Assembly (NCBI GenBank): GCA_030063045.1
Contig: JAQSEB010000059.1
Span: 3,472,001-3,536,000 of the forward strand
Reading direction: 5' to 3'
DNA length: 64,000 nt
DNA from: Pratylenchus scribneri
Lineage: Eukaryota > Nematoda > Chromadorea > Rhabditida > Pratylenchidae
The notes beneath the pieces were generated by a model. That model was not told the origin of the DNA and did no database searches. It worked only from the letters and a program-made list of their open reading frames with translations. This document shows, piece after piece, positions 25,278 to 38,145 of the stretch (positions within the stretch are counted from its first letter, which is position 1; each line of letters opens with the position of its first letter). Made by a program: the position numbers and the translations under genes.

Positions 25278-28200
25278 ATGAATAGATTATTCTTTCCAAA
25301 TACAAGCGCACAATTTAGCAATCAAAATCAAGCAACAATGGATGCAAAGAAGACAGCAACAATGCAAGAAGAACTACGTGGATTGCTTGAAACTTGGGAA
25401 CATGAGAATGGGAATAATCAGTGGGATGTAAATCCAATTCTTAAAAGGTTTGCTAACTTATTAAGATCTATAAGAAGAATTTTCCTATAAAGGATGTCGG
25501 AAATGCTCGAAGAAGCTACAAATGACTACCTTCAACAAAATCCAGATCCGATGGATGAGCGCCATCCAATAAAAACTCATCCATTTCGACCACTCGGTCA
25601 TCTTCTCAAAATGATAATCAGGAATGAAATCTTTCTGGGCAAATTGGTGATAACATATTTGATACGGGAGAATACAGAGCGCAACGTGTTGGCCGCTAGA
25701 CTGATGCTCAATCTGCTTCCAGCTGGAATAATTACGAATGATGTGTTCAAGGTTAATACAAAACTAAATTAAATTATTAATCCAAATTTGTTAAATAGGA
25801 TGCCGCTGCCAATTCATTATTCACTCAACTATTTCGATGGGCTGAAAGTTCGGATTCACGTGAATTGCGGTCATATAGCATGGCATTGTTGGGTGCAGGA
25901 ATGGGCGCAGAACAAGCACATCAATATCGTCAAAATAATTTCACTCTAATTCCAATTGCATTACAACGACTCAGAGATTTATATGTAAAATAAAAAATAA
26001 ACAAATTAAATATATCTTTTATTTAAGACTCAAATGATTCAACAATATCAATCTTCTACTGCAACTGATGAGCCGGTTGAGCAAATTGGACCAACTAATT
26101 TTGCACAATTCCATCAAGAAGAACAAGAAAAGAAGACAAATGCCCAAGGACAAGAAACGTACGAAATTGAATCTGAACAAAATAAAGTTAGCTTCTATAT
26201 ATTTATTTAATGGAAAATCCTATATTGAAATAGGTTGACGATGGGATACAAACAACACCGACAAGAAAAAGATATTCCGAAAGGGGCGGTGGACTATCGC
26301 CCCCACCGAAACGTTCAATCTCTTTGCAACATTTGGGGATGGCACACCCAATGGTTTCGCCTTCAGCCGATTCGGTGGTCAGCACAGGCAGTTCAATTCG
26401 GGATGCATGGAATATGCTGAATTCGGGACCGGTTGGCGATTTGGGCGACAGTAATAGCAGTTGGCGTCGAAAAATGCAACCAATTTTGGTATAAAATTCA
26501 ATCAATTTTATGTTATTATAATTCATTTTTAAAGGTCGGAACTCACCAACTCTATCCATTGACGATTGAAATGGAACAGCGGCTGATTTTTCATTATTTG
26601 ACACCAACCAGTGAATACCAGGATGTTTGTTATTTTTAAAAATTGTGAAAATTCTTTTTGAAATTTCAGAATGTTTCTGTATTGCTTGAAAATCATGCAT
26701 TGAATGTTGCATTAAATTATTTGGCAATGGATGGGCCAAATCATGTTTGTCGGGACATTCGGCTCCTCTTCGATGCAATCCGCTATATTTCCGTCCTTTT
26801 GATGCATCGCAAATTTGCCTGGGAATTCGTACAAGGACCAATGCAGGGAATTCAACAACTTTTGCGGATCAACCGGGAATCAATGGCTTTGACAGCGGTG
26901 GCCACTTGCCTCTATTATTTAGCATATTCCACAGACATTATGGAAAAAGTATACCAAATAATTTGTAAATATTCATTAATTTAATATTAAAGGTTTGTCA
27001 TTTGCCGGATCATGTTCTTTATTGTATAATGGATTATGCTTTATATTCGTTGGACCATAGTCATGATAGGTATAAGCCCTAAATAAATATTTAAAATCAA
27101 TTTTTTTTATTTTTTTAGTGGTCGTTCATCAATTGCAATGTTCCTTGGCTATTCCCTCCATTTCCGTCCAATATTGGATCGATTCGACCAAAGGGATGGT
27201 CTTCGACGACTTTACAATTATTGTTCCACATTGAAAATAATGCAAAAGGATGATAACACGGAGGAAGACTCTTTGGATGAAATCAACGATGAACATTACA
27301 CTTTGAACATTTTGACATTGAGAAATGCCATATTCGCCTTCAAATGGTTTGTGAGAGTGTAGAATTAATTTAAATTATTTTTTAGCTATCTTCAATCTCA
27401 TCTCTTCCTCAAAATGGAACATATGAAACGATCGCATCAAAGTGCGGGAAGACATCATCATCAACTTCATCGACTCCTCCCACAAATTCCTCACACAATT
27501 CCGTCCCAATCGCATCCACATTCTAAGCCAATGTCAATGGATGATGAAACCGAAAGGAATTGTTTGGAATATTTGATCCAAAGTCAATGTATGCTCCAAG
27601 CGAACAATCAAAATTGGAAACCAATTGAGGAAATGCGAAATTTGGGCATTTTCCAAATGTTATTCCGCATCATAAACAACTATCCGGATTGGCTGGACTA
27701 TGAGAGGCAAGGCCGTGCCGAAACACTCAAACTCGCATTGGATGTTCTCCGTCTGTCTACCGTGTCCCCAAAAGTGATGTTGGACGCCTGCGACACATTG
27801 ATTATCAAAAAGACACCAACTCAAGGATTAAGGTTAGAATAAATTGGGAATAAATTTAATTAATTCTATCATTTTAGTATGATATTGGAATTGGCAGATG
27901 GGGAAATTTTGGACGACTCACAAATACAACGTTCTTCCCTCGAAATTCTGATAAATTGTCTTTGCAATCCAATTGAACGCGGCAACATTAATCAAAATTT
28001 CCCACTTGAATTGGTCTATCGATTTGGAAAAGATTTTGGCCGGGACATATTACCAGAGGAATTAGCTGGCAAATTTCCTCCAATTGACTCATCGACAAAT
28101 TTGCCAATAATTGAACCAACAACGAACAATTCATTACAACAAATTGGTGCCATTCGAAATCAAAGAGGTTTGCAAATATTTATATTTTATTTGATTTATT

Positions 28201-31200
28201 TTTAGCAAATTATCCACAACCACCGGCATTACCAATTGATAACAAAGCAATTAAATTGTATTTGAATTCAAAGCAAATTCAACAAATCCTTTGGAAATGT
28301 GCCCAACAGAACAATGCAATAATGGTCAGTTTAGGGGAAAAATAACATTTTTTAATATTTAATTTTAAGATTTTGGTCTCATTATTGCATAAAAAAGAAC
28401 CACCAACGGATGCGGACAATTTACGGGAATTAGCATGCCATGCATTGAATGGGATTGCTCGATATGAACCAATTCGACAAATTCTTTCAAAATTGCCAAT
28501 AATTGCAGCAAACGAATTAAATGGTAAATAATTTATTGGTTTATTCACTAATACAAAATAATTTTATTAGCTTTGATGCAATCGCCGGTGCTGATCGAGA
28601 AGAGAATGGAACATAATCGTTTTTGTGAACAAGCCCGACAATTGATTGAATTGGTCAGCCAGACAAAACTCCGTGACTTTGCCACAATGGAAATGACCCA
28701 GGAGAATTTGTGGCGAGCAGCGGTCGTTTCCCAAACGAGGATTAAATTCAATGAGAAGGAATTATTGCAATTAATTTATCAACATTTGGCCGATAAAGGC
28801 TATAAACGAACAGCAAAACAATTGGTTATGGATGCTGAATTACCGAATATTCCGGCCAGCCGAATTCCATCTACGCCCGCATCTTTGCCTGGATTTGTAA
28901 TTTAGTTTAAATATTTTGAATTAATTTTGTATTGGTTTTTTAGCCTCGTCAAAATGAATCAACTTTTGCCAATATAATTGCTCGTCGCTGCCTTTTCAAA
29001 AACAACAACCATTCTTCGCCCTCACAATCAACATCATTGCGTCTTCAGCCCGTGGCCAGTACATCAACCGCCGTAAACAACAATAAACCAAATACGGCCA
29101 GTTCTTCGAGTAATATTATCACCGGCCATCGACTTCCAATCAAATTGCATTCTACGCCACTTTCTTCATCCAACACCGGAAACGGAGGAGGAATGATCTT
29201 CTCAAACACATCTTTTACCACTCCTTTGTCCTCTTCCGCAAATACTGCTTCTACGGCTGCATCATTTGCACTCAAAATGCGACCCCGAAAATCATTAAGT
29301 GAAATCGTCCAATCATAGTGAAAATTTATTTTAATTTAAAATTTAATGATTATAATTTACAGTTTCCGTAATGAACATGCAATCTGCAGGAATCCAGTGG
29401 CAAATTGTCCACCATTTTCACTCTTCTAGTTTGTTAATTCATCTTTAAATAAAAATAATTTCATTCATTTTAGTCCACATCGTTGTCCTGAACCAAAATT
29501 ACTCTATTCCGCCCCGGTGAATTTCGTCAGCCGCCTTCAATGTCGTTCCAATCTTCCATATCGATGCAGCATGGGTAAATATTTAGAACGGAAAAAATAT
29601 TTATAATTCCTTAAGAAACCTTGCGTCAAGCTGATCGTCGCCTTGTCTATAGCCGATTCCGGCATTGGAAAACATTCAGCGAAGAGAATGAATTGATAAC
29701 TTGTTGCCAATTTTCGGTTATTATTTATTTGATAATTTAAAACTTTTCCATAATGATTTACAGCAAAATGATGAGCATATTTTTTTGGGCACATATGCCG
29801 GCGATATGTTTGTTTACAATGTTCGGACCGGGGCAGTTGATGCAAATTACAATTGCAATCAATCGGCGATTACGGCAATTCACACAACAAAGAACAATCT
29901 AATGCTGGTTGGTTTTAATTTTAATTAAACATTGATTCTTAATTTATTTTAGACATCATCAATATTTGTTAAGCCATATTCTGTTCTTTGGCGAATGGAT
30001 GAAAGTGGAATTTCGGTGGAAGGAAAGCTTGTTGATTTCAATGACGACCACTATTTGGAATTTGGCAATCTTTCAACCCATCAAATTGTCGGGACGCAAG
30101 GGCCAAAAGCAGTTGTCTATGACACAGAAACAGCTCAAGTATTATTAAAAATTCACATAAAAATAATTTTAAATTAAATTTTAAGCCGATTGTCTCTCTT
30201 TTCGAAGAACGTTTGGCCAATCACTACACTCGAAATCGGGCTTATTTCGACCCATTGGATGAACTTGTCCTCAACGATGGAATCCTTTTTGACCCTCGAA
30301 TTGGCCAATACGGTCGCGTGGTTCACAAATTCGACAAAATGAATTTGGATAACAGCGGAGTATTCCATCCACGTGGAACCGAAATAATCATCAATCGAGA
30401 AATAGTAACTTTTAATAAATTATTTATTAAATAATTTAATAATTTTTAGTGGGACCTTCGGACTCATCGCCTGCTTCACACCGTTCCCGCTTTGGACCAA
30501 TGCAAATTGGCATTTAATTCCACTGGCACAATTCTCTTTGGCATTGTTCATCAACCGGATCCGTCGGATGTTGATGATCGATTATTTGCCGCTTTTGGTA
30601 ACTATTTCCGCACATTGGATGCCAATAATTACGAGGTAATATTCTTCTAAATTGGATAAATCATTGTTCATTTTAAGGTAATTTCAACATACGAAATAAA
30701 ACGACCTCTTTTGGATCTTTGCTGCAGTCATTCCGACAATTATATTGGCGTCATTGAGGTATAAAAAGTGTTTTGATTTAATTGAAATTTGTCACAATTA
30801 TTATTATTTAGACTGGTCGTATTCATGAGGATACCAACTTTTTGAAGTTATACGAAGTTGGCAGGCGTCGTGATCGGGAGGCGGATGAAGACGAAGATGA
30901 TGACGCTGATCAGGTACAGATGAATGAATATTCCAATTTATTACACAAATTATTATTTTAGAATCAAGACGATGATGATGAAGAGGAAAATGATGGCTAT
31001 ACAAGTTCAGGATCAACAACAACGCCATCGGTAATTTCGCTTTCCATTCTTTCAGAGTGTTATTTTTTTTAGATAGATTCGTTTATGACTATGGCTGTTA
31101 CTGTTCGCGACGGAGACGATGAAAACAATGAACCGGCTGATGAAGAAGTTGAGGCCGTCATCAATGAAAATGAGGAGGAAATGGAAGATGAGGAAGAGGA

Positions 31201-31276
31201 CACCGACGACGATGATGATTCCAGCTATTCCGATGAAGATTATGTTGAACTTAGCTCTGATGATTTCTCTTCATGA
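25278..31276 (+). CDS. dcaf-1: DCAF1/VprBP, substrate receptor of CUL4-DDB1 ubiquitin ligase
   Basis: A large protein of roughly 1,500 residues in over twenty exons. The N-terminal half is an armadillo-like helical region with family phrases such as DIRLLFDAIRYISVLLMHRK, AMFLGYSLHFRPILDRFD and RDGLRRL, then EPPTDADNLRELACHALNG. A LisH motif follows (LIYQHLADKGYKRTAKQL), then a Ser/Thr-rich spacer and a WD40 domain beginning PNCPPFSLF/SPHRCPEPKLLYSA. It contains the DDB1-docking WDxR motif in [20 protein letters not shown]. The C-terminus is a long Asp/Glu tail, as in animal DCAF1. DCAF1 feeds substrates to CRL4 and also supports the ligase EDVP. The start is the ATG at 25278; a second ATG 60 bases later is possible. 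Confidence 0.9.
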
Positions 31277-31518
31277 ATATTTTTGCTAGAATATTTCCCA
31301 TTCCTGTTCTATTATTTATTCCATTGTAACAAAATATTATTGTTCTAAAGCATATCACCAATATGTTTATTGTTTGTTAAAGAAAAAAAAAAGAATATAA
31401 AAACATCTTTATCAATAAATTTGGGGGGAAAATATGGAAGTAGATTAAAGCATTTTATCAAAAATGGCACAAAAAAATGTGGGATAGGATAATTGGTATC
31501 ACCGCTTTTGCTCCAAAT

Positions 31519-32760
31519 TCAAAAGGTTTTTGTGCTTTTCCCAATTGATTCCCTTTCCTTTGTTTGAAATGATAAGCCATCCGATTTGAGCGGTGATTCA
31601 ACAAAAGGCCAAAACAATGCGAATAGCCATTTTCGGCCAAGTCCTTGGGAAATGTTCTCCCATAAACCGAGGTCATATGCATGGATATCCTTCAAAAATT
31701 GTATATTCGATTAATTTTTTAAAAAAATTAAAAATTTACCATCAAATATTCAATTCGGGTTTGCCCTCTCGAAAAGCAAAAAAGCTGTGCACCAATCAAA
31801 TAAGTCGTGAAAAAGAAGGCCACCAGTGAGAATGCAAATGCCGCAATCATAAGAAATTGATTTAAGCTGATGAATCGAAAGGTAAAAGCAACTGAAATGA
31901 AATGGTTATGAATGTGATATATTTTGAGAATTATTTATAACCATGTGGGAACATTAATTTCCAAAAGTCGAGCAATCCAATGTCAGGAAAAGCTTCCAAC
32001 ATTTTGGCGGCATTCCAGCTGGAATATTTATGAAATGAAAATGAAAGATTTCTTTTTATTTACATAAAACATGCAAAAGTAACTGGCCATAAATTGCAAA
32101 TTGATGCCATAAAATAACGCTGAAAATAAAATTTTAGTAAGAAAAATGTTTGGAAAAAAAACTTGATTGAAGTGCCCAACACATTTTCCAACAAATGAAC
32201 AGTGGTGGTCTCGACGCAAAATGCAAATATTGCAAACTTAAAAGATTGATATGAAAATATACGTAAATATAAACCTGGACAATGGAATGAACGAGGAGGT
32301 GAATTCATTTGGCATTCATGACAAAAACGGAAACCGGGTTTTTGTATTGAGGGCAACAAACTTCCATCCGGCGAATTGGCACCGTTCTTGACCATTCTTA
32401 CTGCATTAAAGTATACATTGAATATGCAAAAAAGCAAGGGAATAACTCGAATAAGCCATCCCTAAATAATAGAACATTTTCAAGTTTAAAATAAAAGTAA
32501 AATACATTTGAATAAATTTCGGACCATTGTGCAAGTGGAAATATAATTGTATAAAGAAAGCCCATCGGTAATAAAGCATAAAAAGTGAACATTCCAAACT
32601 GGCAAATAATTTTTGGTTGGTTTAATGTGTAAAATAAAAATCAAACCATGTCCTGATTCGATAATCTTGTTGCAAATTTTTTCGCTGATTTCATAACTTC
32701 CTCCACATTTGTATTTGCCAGAATATCGGCAGTTGATGCATAAATATTTCCGCGATTCAT
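31519..32760 (-). CDS. DHHC-type palmitoyltransferase
   Basis: An integral-membrane protein S-acyltransferase. The Cys-rich domain reads FCHECQMNSPPRSFHCP, then CNICILRRDHHCSFVGKCVGHFNQRYF; the DHHC motif is split from the first half by an intron. Two TM segments precede it (FTFYALLPMGFLYTIIFPL; WLIRVIPLLFCIF) and two follow. The C-terminus has DIHAYDLGLWENISQGLG, similar to the Asn-containing motif near the end of ZDHHC24-like enzymes. The start is the ATG at 32760, four bases after an ATTGCAG acceptor; an upstream ATG would read through that acceptor. It lies 323 bp downstream of the E2 gene on the same strand. Confidence 0.85.
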
Positions 32761-33082
32761 TTTCTGCAATTTTTAATGGATAGATATAAGTCATCTCATA
32801 TCAAAAGCTTTGAATTCACACCAAATCCAAGAAAAAAACTAATTCAAGACTCTAGTACAAATTTAAAGAATAACAAATATCAATTTTTAAATCTTTTTAT
32901 TCAACAAAGAAATATATGACAATTGAATAGGCAAATTTATTACAACAATATTATTATGTGATGATATTAGGAGAAGAGGAGACAATAGTATGGGAAAAAA
33001 CATATGAATGTATGAATGAATGTGGAGATAGGAAACAATTGTAGTATTTCTTCTTATCTTCTCTTGTTATTGATTGCATCCA

Positions 33083-33716
33083 TCAGTTGCGTTTCTCCGC
33101 GGCGGCGTGCTTCAGGGTGAATTCTTCAGCATTCTTCACGAACTTGTTGTGGTCCTTCTGGTATTCCTCGGCCAAGTCTGCACGCAGTGGATGTTCAATT
33201 TCAGGTTGGGCGATTAGCTGGACCAGTGCAGTCATCACTGAAAAAAGTTGTTGGGATTAAATAAATAACAAAATTAAAAATTCACCCACCATGCTCAATG
33301 CGCGTTGCCGGTTTCCAGTTCTCAGTTCTGATGATCCCAAGGCAAATTTTTCCGCTTTCGTCGACATTTGGATGGTAGATTTTTGTGACGAATGTGATCG
33401 ATGGCGGTTTGAATGGATAATCCGTTGGGAAGTCGACATTGATCCTGAATGCGCCTTTGTTGTATGGTTCATTTTCCTGAAATTGAACGAAAATTATTTT
33501 ACTGATTAGAATCTTGATTTTAAAACATACCGGAGTGATCTTCAATTCCCAATGGAGCAGGTTGTACTCATTCACCTTGTGCACACTGATTACGCCCGAA
33601 CTGTGGTTCTTCATTTCTGCGAGCTCCTGAAAATGATGGGGATTGGATTTTTGAAAGTTAATTCATATTTTAAAACCGACCTTTTGCAAACGACGTAAAG
33701 TTGTGGTTGCCGACAT
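33083..33716 (-). CDS. ubc-18: ubiquitin-conjugating enzyme E2, UBE2L3/UBC-18 type
   Basis: A UBC-fold E2 of about 150 residues in four exons. Features: [15 protein letters not shown], the HPN region [15 protein letters not shown] with the active-site Cys, [20 protein letters not shown], and a C-terminus [12 protein letters not shown] plus [11 protein letters not shown] that is diagnostic for UBE2L3. The loop residues PFKPPSITF used to contact RBR and HECT ligases are kept. UBE2L3 transfers ubiquitin only to cysteine, so it works with HECT and RBR E3s. An RBR E3 gene is transcribed divergently from the same short spacer. The introns end TTTCAG, unlike most neighbours. Confidence 0.92.
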
Positions 33717-34072
33717 GATTTGTGCAGAGGCCTTGAGTTCTGGTAGGTTGATTATTGTTGCTTGTGCCGGGTTTGAGTTGATGATGGTTTGATTTGGAAA
33801 AGCGGCCGCTTTTATAGTCGAATGAATAGTGGAAAAGCTGATACTGATATATTGATTTGAGTATAGTACATTTACAAAATTTTGTATACCGTATTTGATC
33901 AATTGATTTATTGATTTTTCTAGCTTCACTTCAACACTGTAGTAAAATCAAGTATAAAAGGCGCTTGTTTTTCACCAACAAATTCATTCACCAACAATCA
34001 ACCAACCTTCCTTCCATCAACAACTCAACGCCAAGAAGACAAACCAACAATCAAGGACGACTACACAGCACA
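33717..34072. promoter_or_regulatory. bidirectional promoter with mirrored TATA boxes between E2 and RBR E3
   Basis: In this 356-bp spacer between two start codons, TATAAAAG occurs on the minus strand at 33809-33816 (about 93 bases before the E2 ATG) and on the plus strand at 33953-33960 (about 113 bases before the E3 ATG). Both are followed by a GC-containing step. Near the midpoint lies a perfect palindrome TACAAAATTTTGTA (33873-33886). Both presumed 5' UTRs are CAA-rich and lack an obvious polypyrimidine-AG trans-splice site. Confidence 0.6.
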
Positions 34073-36430
34073 ATGCAGAATATGGAACAAGCGCCGGGAC
34101 CATCTTCATCAATTGCCACAGCCAACGCACCACCGGACGAAAGAGCGCAGAGAATTGTGGTAAGGAGTTTTTAAATTTGTTTTAGTGGTCTCATTTTGTG
34201 TTTTTTCAGATCGAAATGTTTCCGGACCTGGACTTGACCGACTTCATCCAACAATTTGGGCGGCAGATGACAACTGAAGGTAAAAGAATTGGGCCGAAAA
34301 AACATATTATAAATTCGTTTATTTTAGGACTGGTGGCACTCATAATTGACCGGCGGGCACAAATACCAAAGAAGCGCAAACCCAACCAGCAGCAGCAGGA
34401 AGATGATGTGGATAGCCAGGCAGACAGGTTAGAAATTTGGCATCCATTTTTTAAACCATATCCACTCTCTTTTTTCAGTGATCCTTGCTTAAGCGACAGT
34501 GATGAACTAGGCGACTTCTTGATCGACAAATTATTGGCCACGCTCAACTTCAAGGTCAAAATGGAGCTTCAACGGCAGCCGAAGAATGTTGGAATTGCCT
34601 TGGACAGGAACAAACGGGATTTATTGGTGAGTCCACTTCTCTCTTGCTTTATTAAAATTAATGTGGAAATTTTTAGACCAATCAATTCTTGGGGGTGCGA
34701 ATGAACTTCATCGACAACATGCTCATTCAGTTCAACAATGCTCTGTTACCAGCCTCGATTGCCTGCTTCCTTGCCGAGAACAACTTGGCCACCAAATTGC
34801 AGAAATGTATGTTTTTAAACTTTTATTTTGTTTTACAAATTCAATTTTGAAATTTTCAGTGCTTCCAACCCTAAGTCAAAACTTCTGGCTCAAATTTGGC
34901 ACCCCGCTGCAGATCACAAGAAGGCGCAACAATCGGCTCCGTGTACCAGAACGTGTCGAGCTCGAGTTCCGGCGATATTCAAGGATGATGCGCAGATATC
35001 AACAAGGACCGTATGCGGCATTGCTCACGGACCAGATGCGGCTCGTTCGGGTATGTTTTTTTTGTAATAAAAATGCTTTTCAAAATAGTAATTTATCCCT
35101 AATTTTCAGAATTACAGGCAGATTCGATGGGAGCGGACAAGAACGGCACCGGAGGAAAAGATCGAATGCCTTGTCTGCGCCGAGAAGATCCCATTGAGGC
35201 GCATCACATACTGCACGGCACCAACAACCGAGCCAGGACCAAGCAACGCCATCGCAGCAGCAGATGAGGATGTCAACAGCACAGGAACGAGTGAACGCGA
35301 TGATCAACACGATGAATGGTCAATGAGCGATGTGAGCGTGAGCGATGAAGGTAAGCAAGGAATTTTGGGTGGGAATAAAATTAAATAGTAATTATATGAT
35401 ATTTTTTCAGGCATAGCCGACCCATCAACCCATCCATTCTGCCGAGACTGCATCCGTGGGCACGCACAAGCCGCAACCGAACAACAACCGCTGGCCGAGG
35501 GCAATGTTGGACTCCGCTGCATGATGGCCAATTGCAAAAATCCAATCCTATACAGTGAGTCATTTTTGCTTTTGAATTTCTTTGAATAACATTTTTCCCT
35601 CCTCATTTTCAGCTGGAATCCGTACGTTTTTGAGCCGGGACATCTGCAAGAAATTGGACGAGCGCATCATGCAAGAAGAGGTGGAGATGGCCCATATCCC
35701 GAATTTGGAGAGGTAAGCAAAAATTGGGGGTTTTAGAAAATCAAAAAAATTTCACTCTTCTTTTTTCAGATGCAAACGGTGCAATTTCGCAATGGAAATG
35801 GAGGTGGACAAAACAATCAACAAAGTTTTCCAGTGCCTGCAATGCGATGCCAAATTTTGCCGGATTTGTGAGGTCAGTTATTTTGGGCGGGAAAAATGGG
35901 CAATCAATAATTATTTGTTCTCAACAATTTTTAGAACGATTGGGACGACGACCATTTCGGAATAAGCTGCGATGAGGTGGAGAAAAAAACGAAGCGGAGC
36001 AAAAAGGACCGAGATCTGTGAGTTTTTTTTAAATCGTTTCCTCTTGCAAAATTCATTATTTTTCCAGGGAGAAGCAACTCAACGAGGCCGTCCTGCGCAA
36101 ATGCTCCCGCTGTGGCCTCGTGTTCATGAAGGACCAAGGTTGCAACAAAATGACTTGTCGTTGCGGTATGTTCTGGGGGAAAAGGGGGCAATAAAATTAT
36201 TGGGAAATAATTTGTTCCATTTTTTTTCAGGAATGACCAGCTGCTACATCTGCCGTGCGGAGAGGATCGACTACACCCATTTCTGCCAACATGTGCGAGA
36301 TCCAAACAACCGCGATGGAAAATGCAATGAGTGCCAGAAGACGTGCCTGCTCTTCGAGGATCCCAGAAGGAAAGATGACCAACTGATCGCAAGAATTCGG
36401 CGGGAGGCGGACGAAAAGAACAACGAATAA
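34073..36430 (+). CDS. RBR E3 ubiquitin ligase, RNF216/TRIAD3 type
   Basis: A RING-between-RING ligase of about 540 residues. The N-terminal 250 residues are helical and charged and not recognised. RING1 starts IECLVCAEKI and is interrupted after its third Cys by an acidic Ser/Asp insert of about 50 residues before HPFCRDC. The IBR has RCKRCNFAME, FQCLQCDAKFCRIC. RING2 reads KCSRCGLVFMKDQGCNKMTCR, with the presumed catalytic Cys in QGC, then CYICRAERIDYTHFCQH. The tail CNECQKTCLLFEDPRRKDDQ matches the Cys-rich extension and SLWTDP-like helix found in RNF216, not in Ariadne or Parkin. About twelve introns mostly end TTTTCAG and begin GTRAGT, and codons are GC-richer than in flanking genes. It is divergent to the UBE2L3-type E2. 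Confidence 0.85.
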
Positions 36431-36455
36431 TCAAATTGATATTGTCCCCAATAAT

Positions 36456-36570
36456 CATTGTTTTTCCTCATATATTCACATTGTTTTTCCTCATATATTC
36501 ACATTGTTTTTCCTCATATATTCACATTGTTTTTCCTCATATATTCACATTGTTTTTCCTCATATATTGT
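36456..36570. repeat. 23-bp minisatellite, five copies
   Basis: The unit CATTGTTTTTCCTCATATATTCA is repeated head to tail five times with essentially no divergence in the first four, in the 3' UTR of the RBR gene just before its AATAAA at about 36581. Confidence 0.9.
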
Positions 36571-36876
36571 TGTATTTTTGAATAAAGTATAAAAAATCAA
36601 TTGATGTTTTGTTCACTTGTATCAATAAAATATTTTGACAAATATTTGTTTAACAATCCCGATAATTGTAATAAATAGTAAACAAAAAAAAAAACATCGC
36701 TCCGGTCCGGTGTCCAATATAGTTAAATTCATTTGAATAAAAGAAAACCCAATTTAAAAATGAAATAATTAGAATCTATAAATTGAAAAAAAGTGTCAAA
36801 AACCCTTCACAAAAATGCCCATTTTAATTTACACTAGGGCTTAATTTTAAAATACCAGTTTTAACTTTTAATTCAG
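36571..36876. other. spacer upstream of MAT1
   Basis: AT-rich sequence with the RBR polyadenylation region at its left. TTTTAATTCAG ends directly before the MAT1 ATG, a likely trans-splice acceptor. No other feature seen. Confidence 0.5.
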
Positions 36877-37944
36877 ATGAGTACATTTCGACAATGTCCA
36901 AAATGTAAGACCAGCGAATTCCAAAATCGTTCACTGGTAATGATGCTCAACGAATGCTGCCATCCAATTTGCAAAAATTGTATGGAGAATCTCTTCGCCA
37001 GAAATGTTGGTCCATGCCCTTATGAGAATTGCGGAAAAATGCTTAAAAAATCTGGTTTTTGGGTTCAGCAATTTGATGATCCACGAGTTGAACGCGAAAA
37101 TTTCATTAGAAAAAGAATAACCAAAGTTTGTTTTTATTTAATTTCAATGATTCAAATTTTATTTAAGATTTTCAATTTGCAAGAAGAAGACTTCCCAAAT
37201 CTTCGTGAATTCAACGATTATTTGGAGAAAGTTGAGGACATTGTATTCAAGTAAGATTAATTGTAAAAAGTATGAATTGAACAAATTTAGGCTAGCAAAT
37301 GAATTGGATGTTGATGATACGGAAGAAGAAATCCGTCAATTTCGGGACAAAAATGCAGACAAAATTGAGCGAAACAAGAGGAAACCAAGCAAAGATGACC
37401 TCTGGATACGGGCAATGCTGGAGGAAGAACAAAACCGGCAGAGAAAATTGCAAGATGAATATGTAAAGGACGAGATGGAGAAGGACCAGAATCGAGCAAT
37501 GTTCAATCCAAAAGCAATCATTGATGAATTGCGATCGAGTGATTTGCCAGCCGAAGTTGTTTTGGATCGACAGAGGAAAAAACAAATTGAACATGAAATG
37601 GCCGAGAAAGAGGAAGCGCAGAGAAAGAAACGGGACAAATTAGGTTGGAACATTTACATTACATTAATTCACATTTTACATTTTTTGTAGAAGAAAAGCA
37701 GCGAGTCAAGGATCGCGCCTTTTATGGGACTCATCGACCAAGCGGAAAGCCATATTTCCATTCACAACCTATTTTGGCACTTAATGGACCCAAACTGCCA
37801 AATGACCATAATCTGCTCCATTTGGGTTATTTACAACATATTCGCCAAGCATCCGCCGCCGCATTGGGCGGTGGTTTCCAAACAAAATTGGGCTGTCAAC
37901 GGGCATTATTGGAGTCGCATGCTGATTTATTCCTTCTCATTTGA
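36877..37944 (+). CDS. mnat-1: CDK-activating kinase assembly factor MAT1 (TFIIH)
   Basis: Third subunit of the CDK7-cyclin H complex, joining it to TFIIH. The N-terminal C3HC4 RING reads RQCPKCKTSEFQN, CCHPICKNCMENLF and GPCPYENCGKML, then the family-typical FWVQQFDDPRVERE. A long Lys/Glu-rich coiled coil holds the middle, and the hydrophobic C-terminal part ends in a Leu-rich segment. Three introns join the exons in frame. Domain order and length match. The transportin-3 gene starts only about 200 bp downstream on the same strand. Confidence 0.9.
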
Positions 37945-38145
37945 CACATTTGCCATTACCAATTATTGATTATTTGTTTATTGTTTATGAGTGATATTTA
38001 ATTTAACATTTATTTTTGATAAATTTTCACGCTCATTTTTACACATTCACATTTATAATTTGTCGCATTTGCCATTATACTTTGATTATTATTAAATTTG
38101 ATTTTATTTGAATATTTGACGATTGAATTGAGATTATCAAATCAA

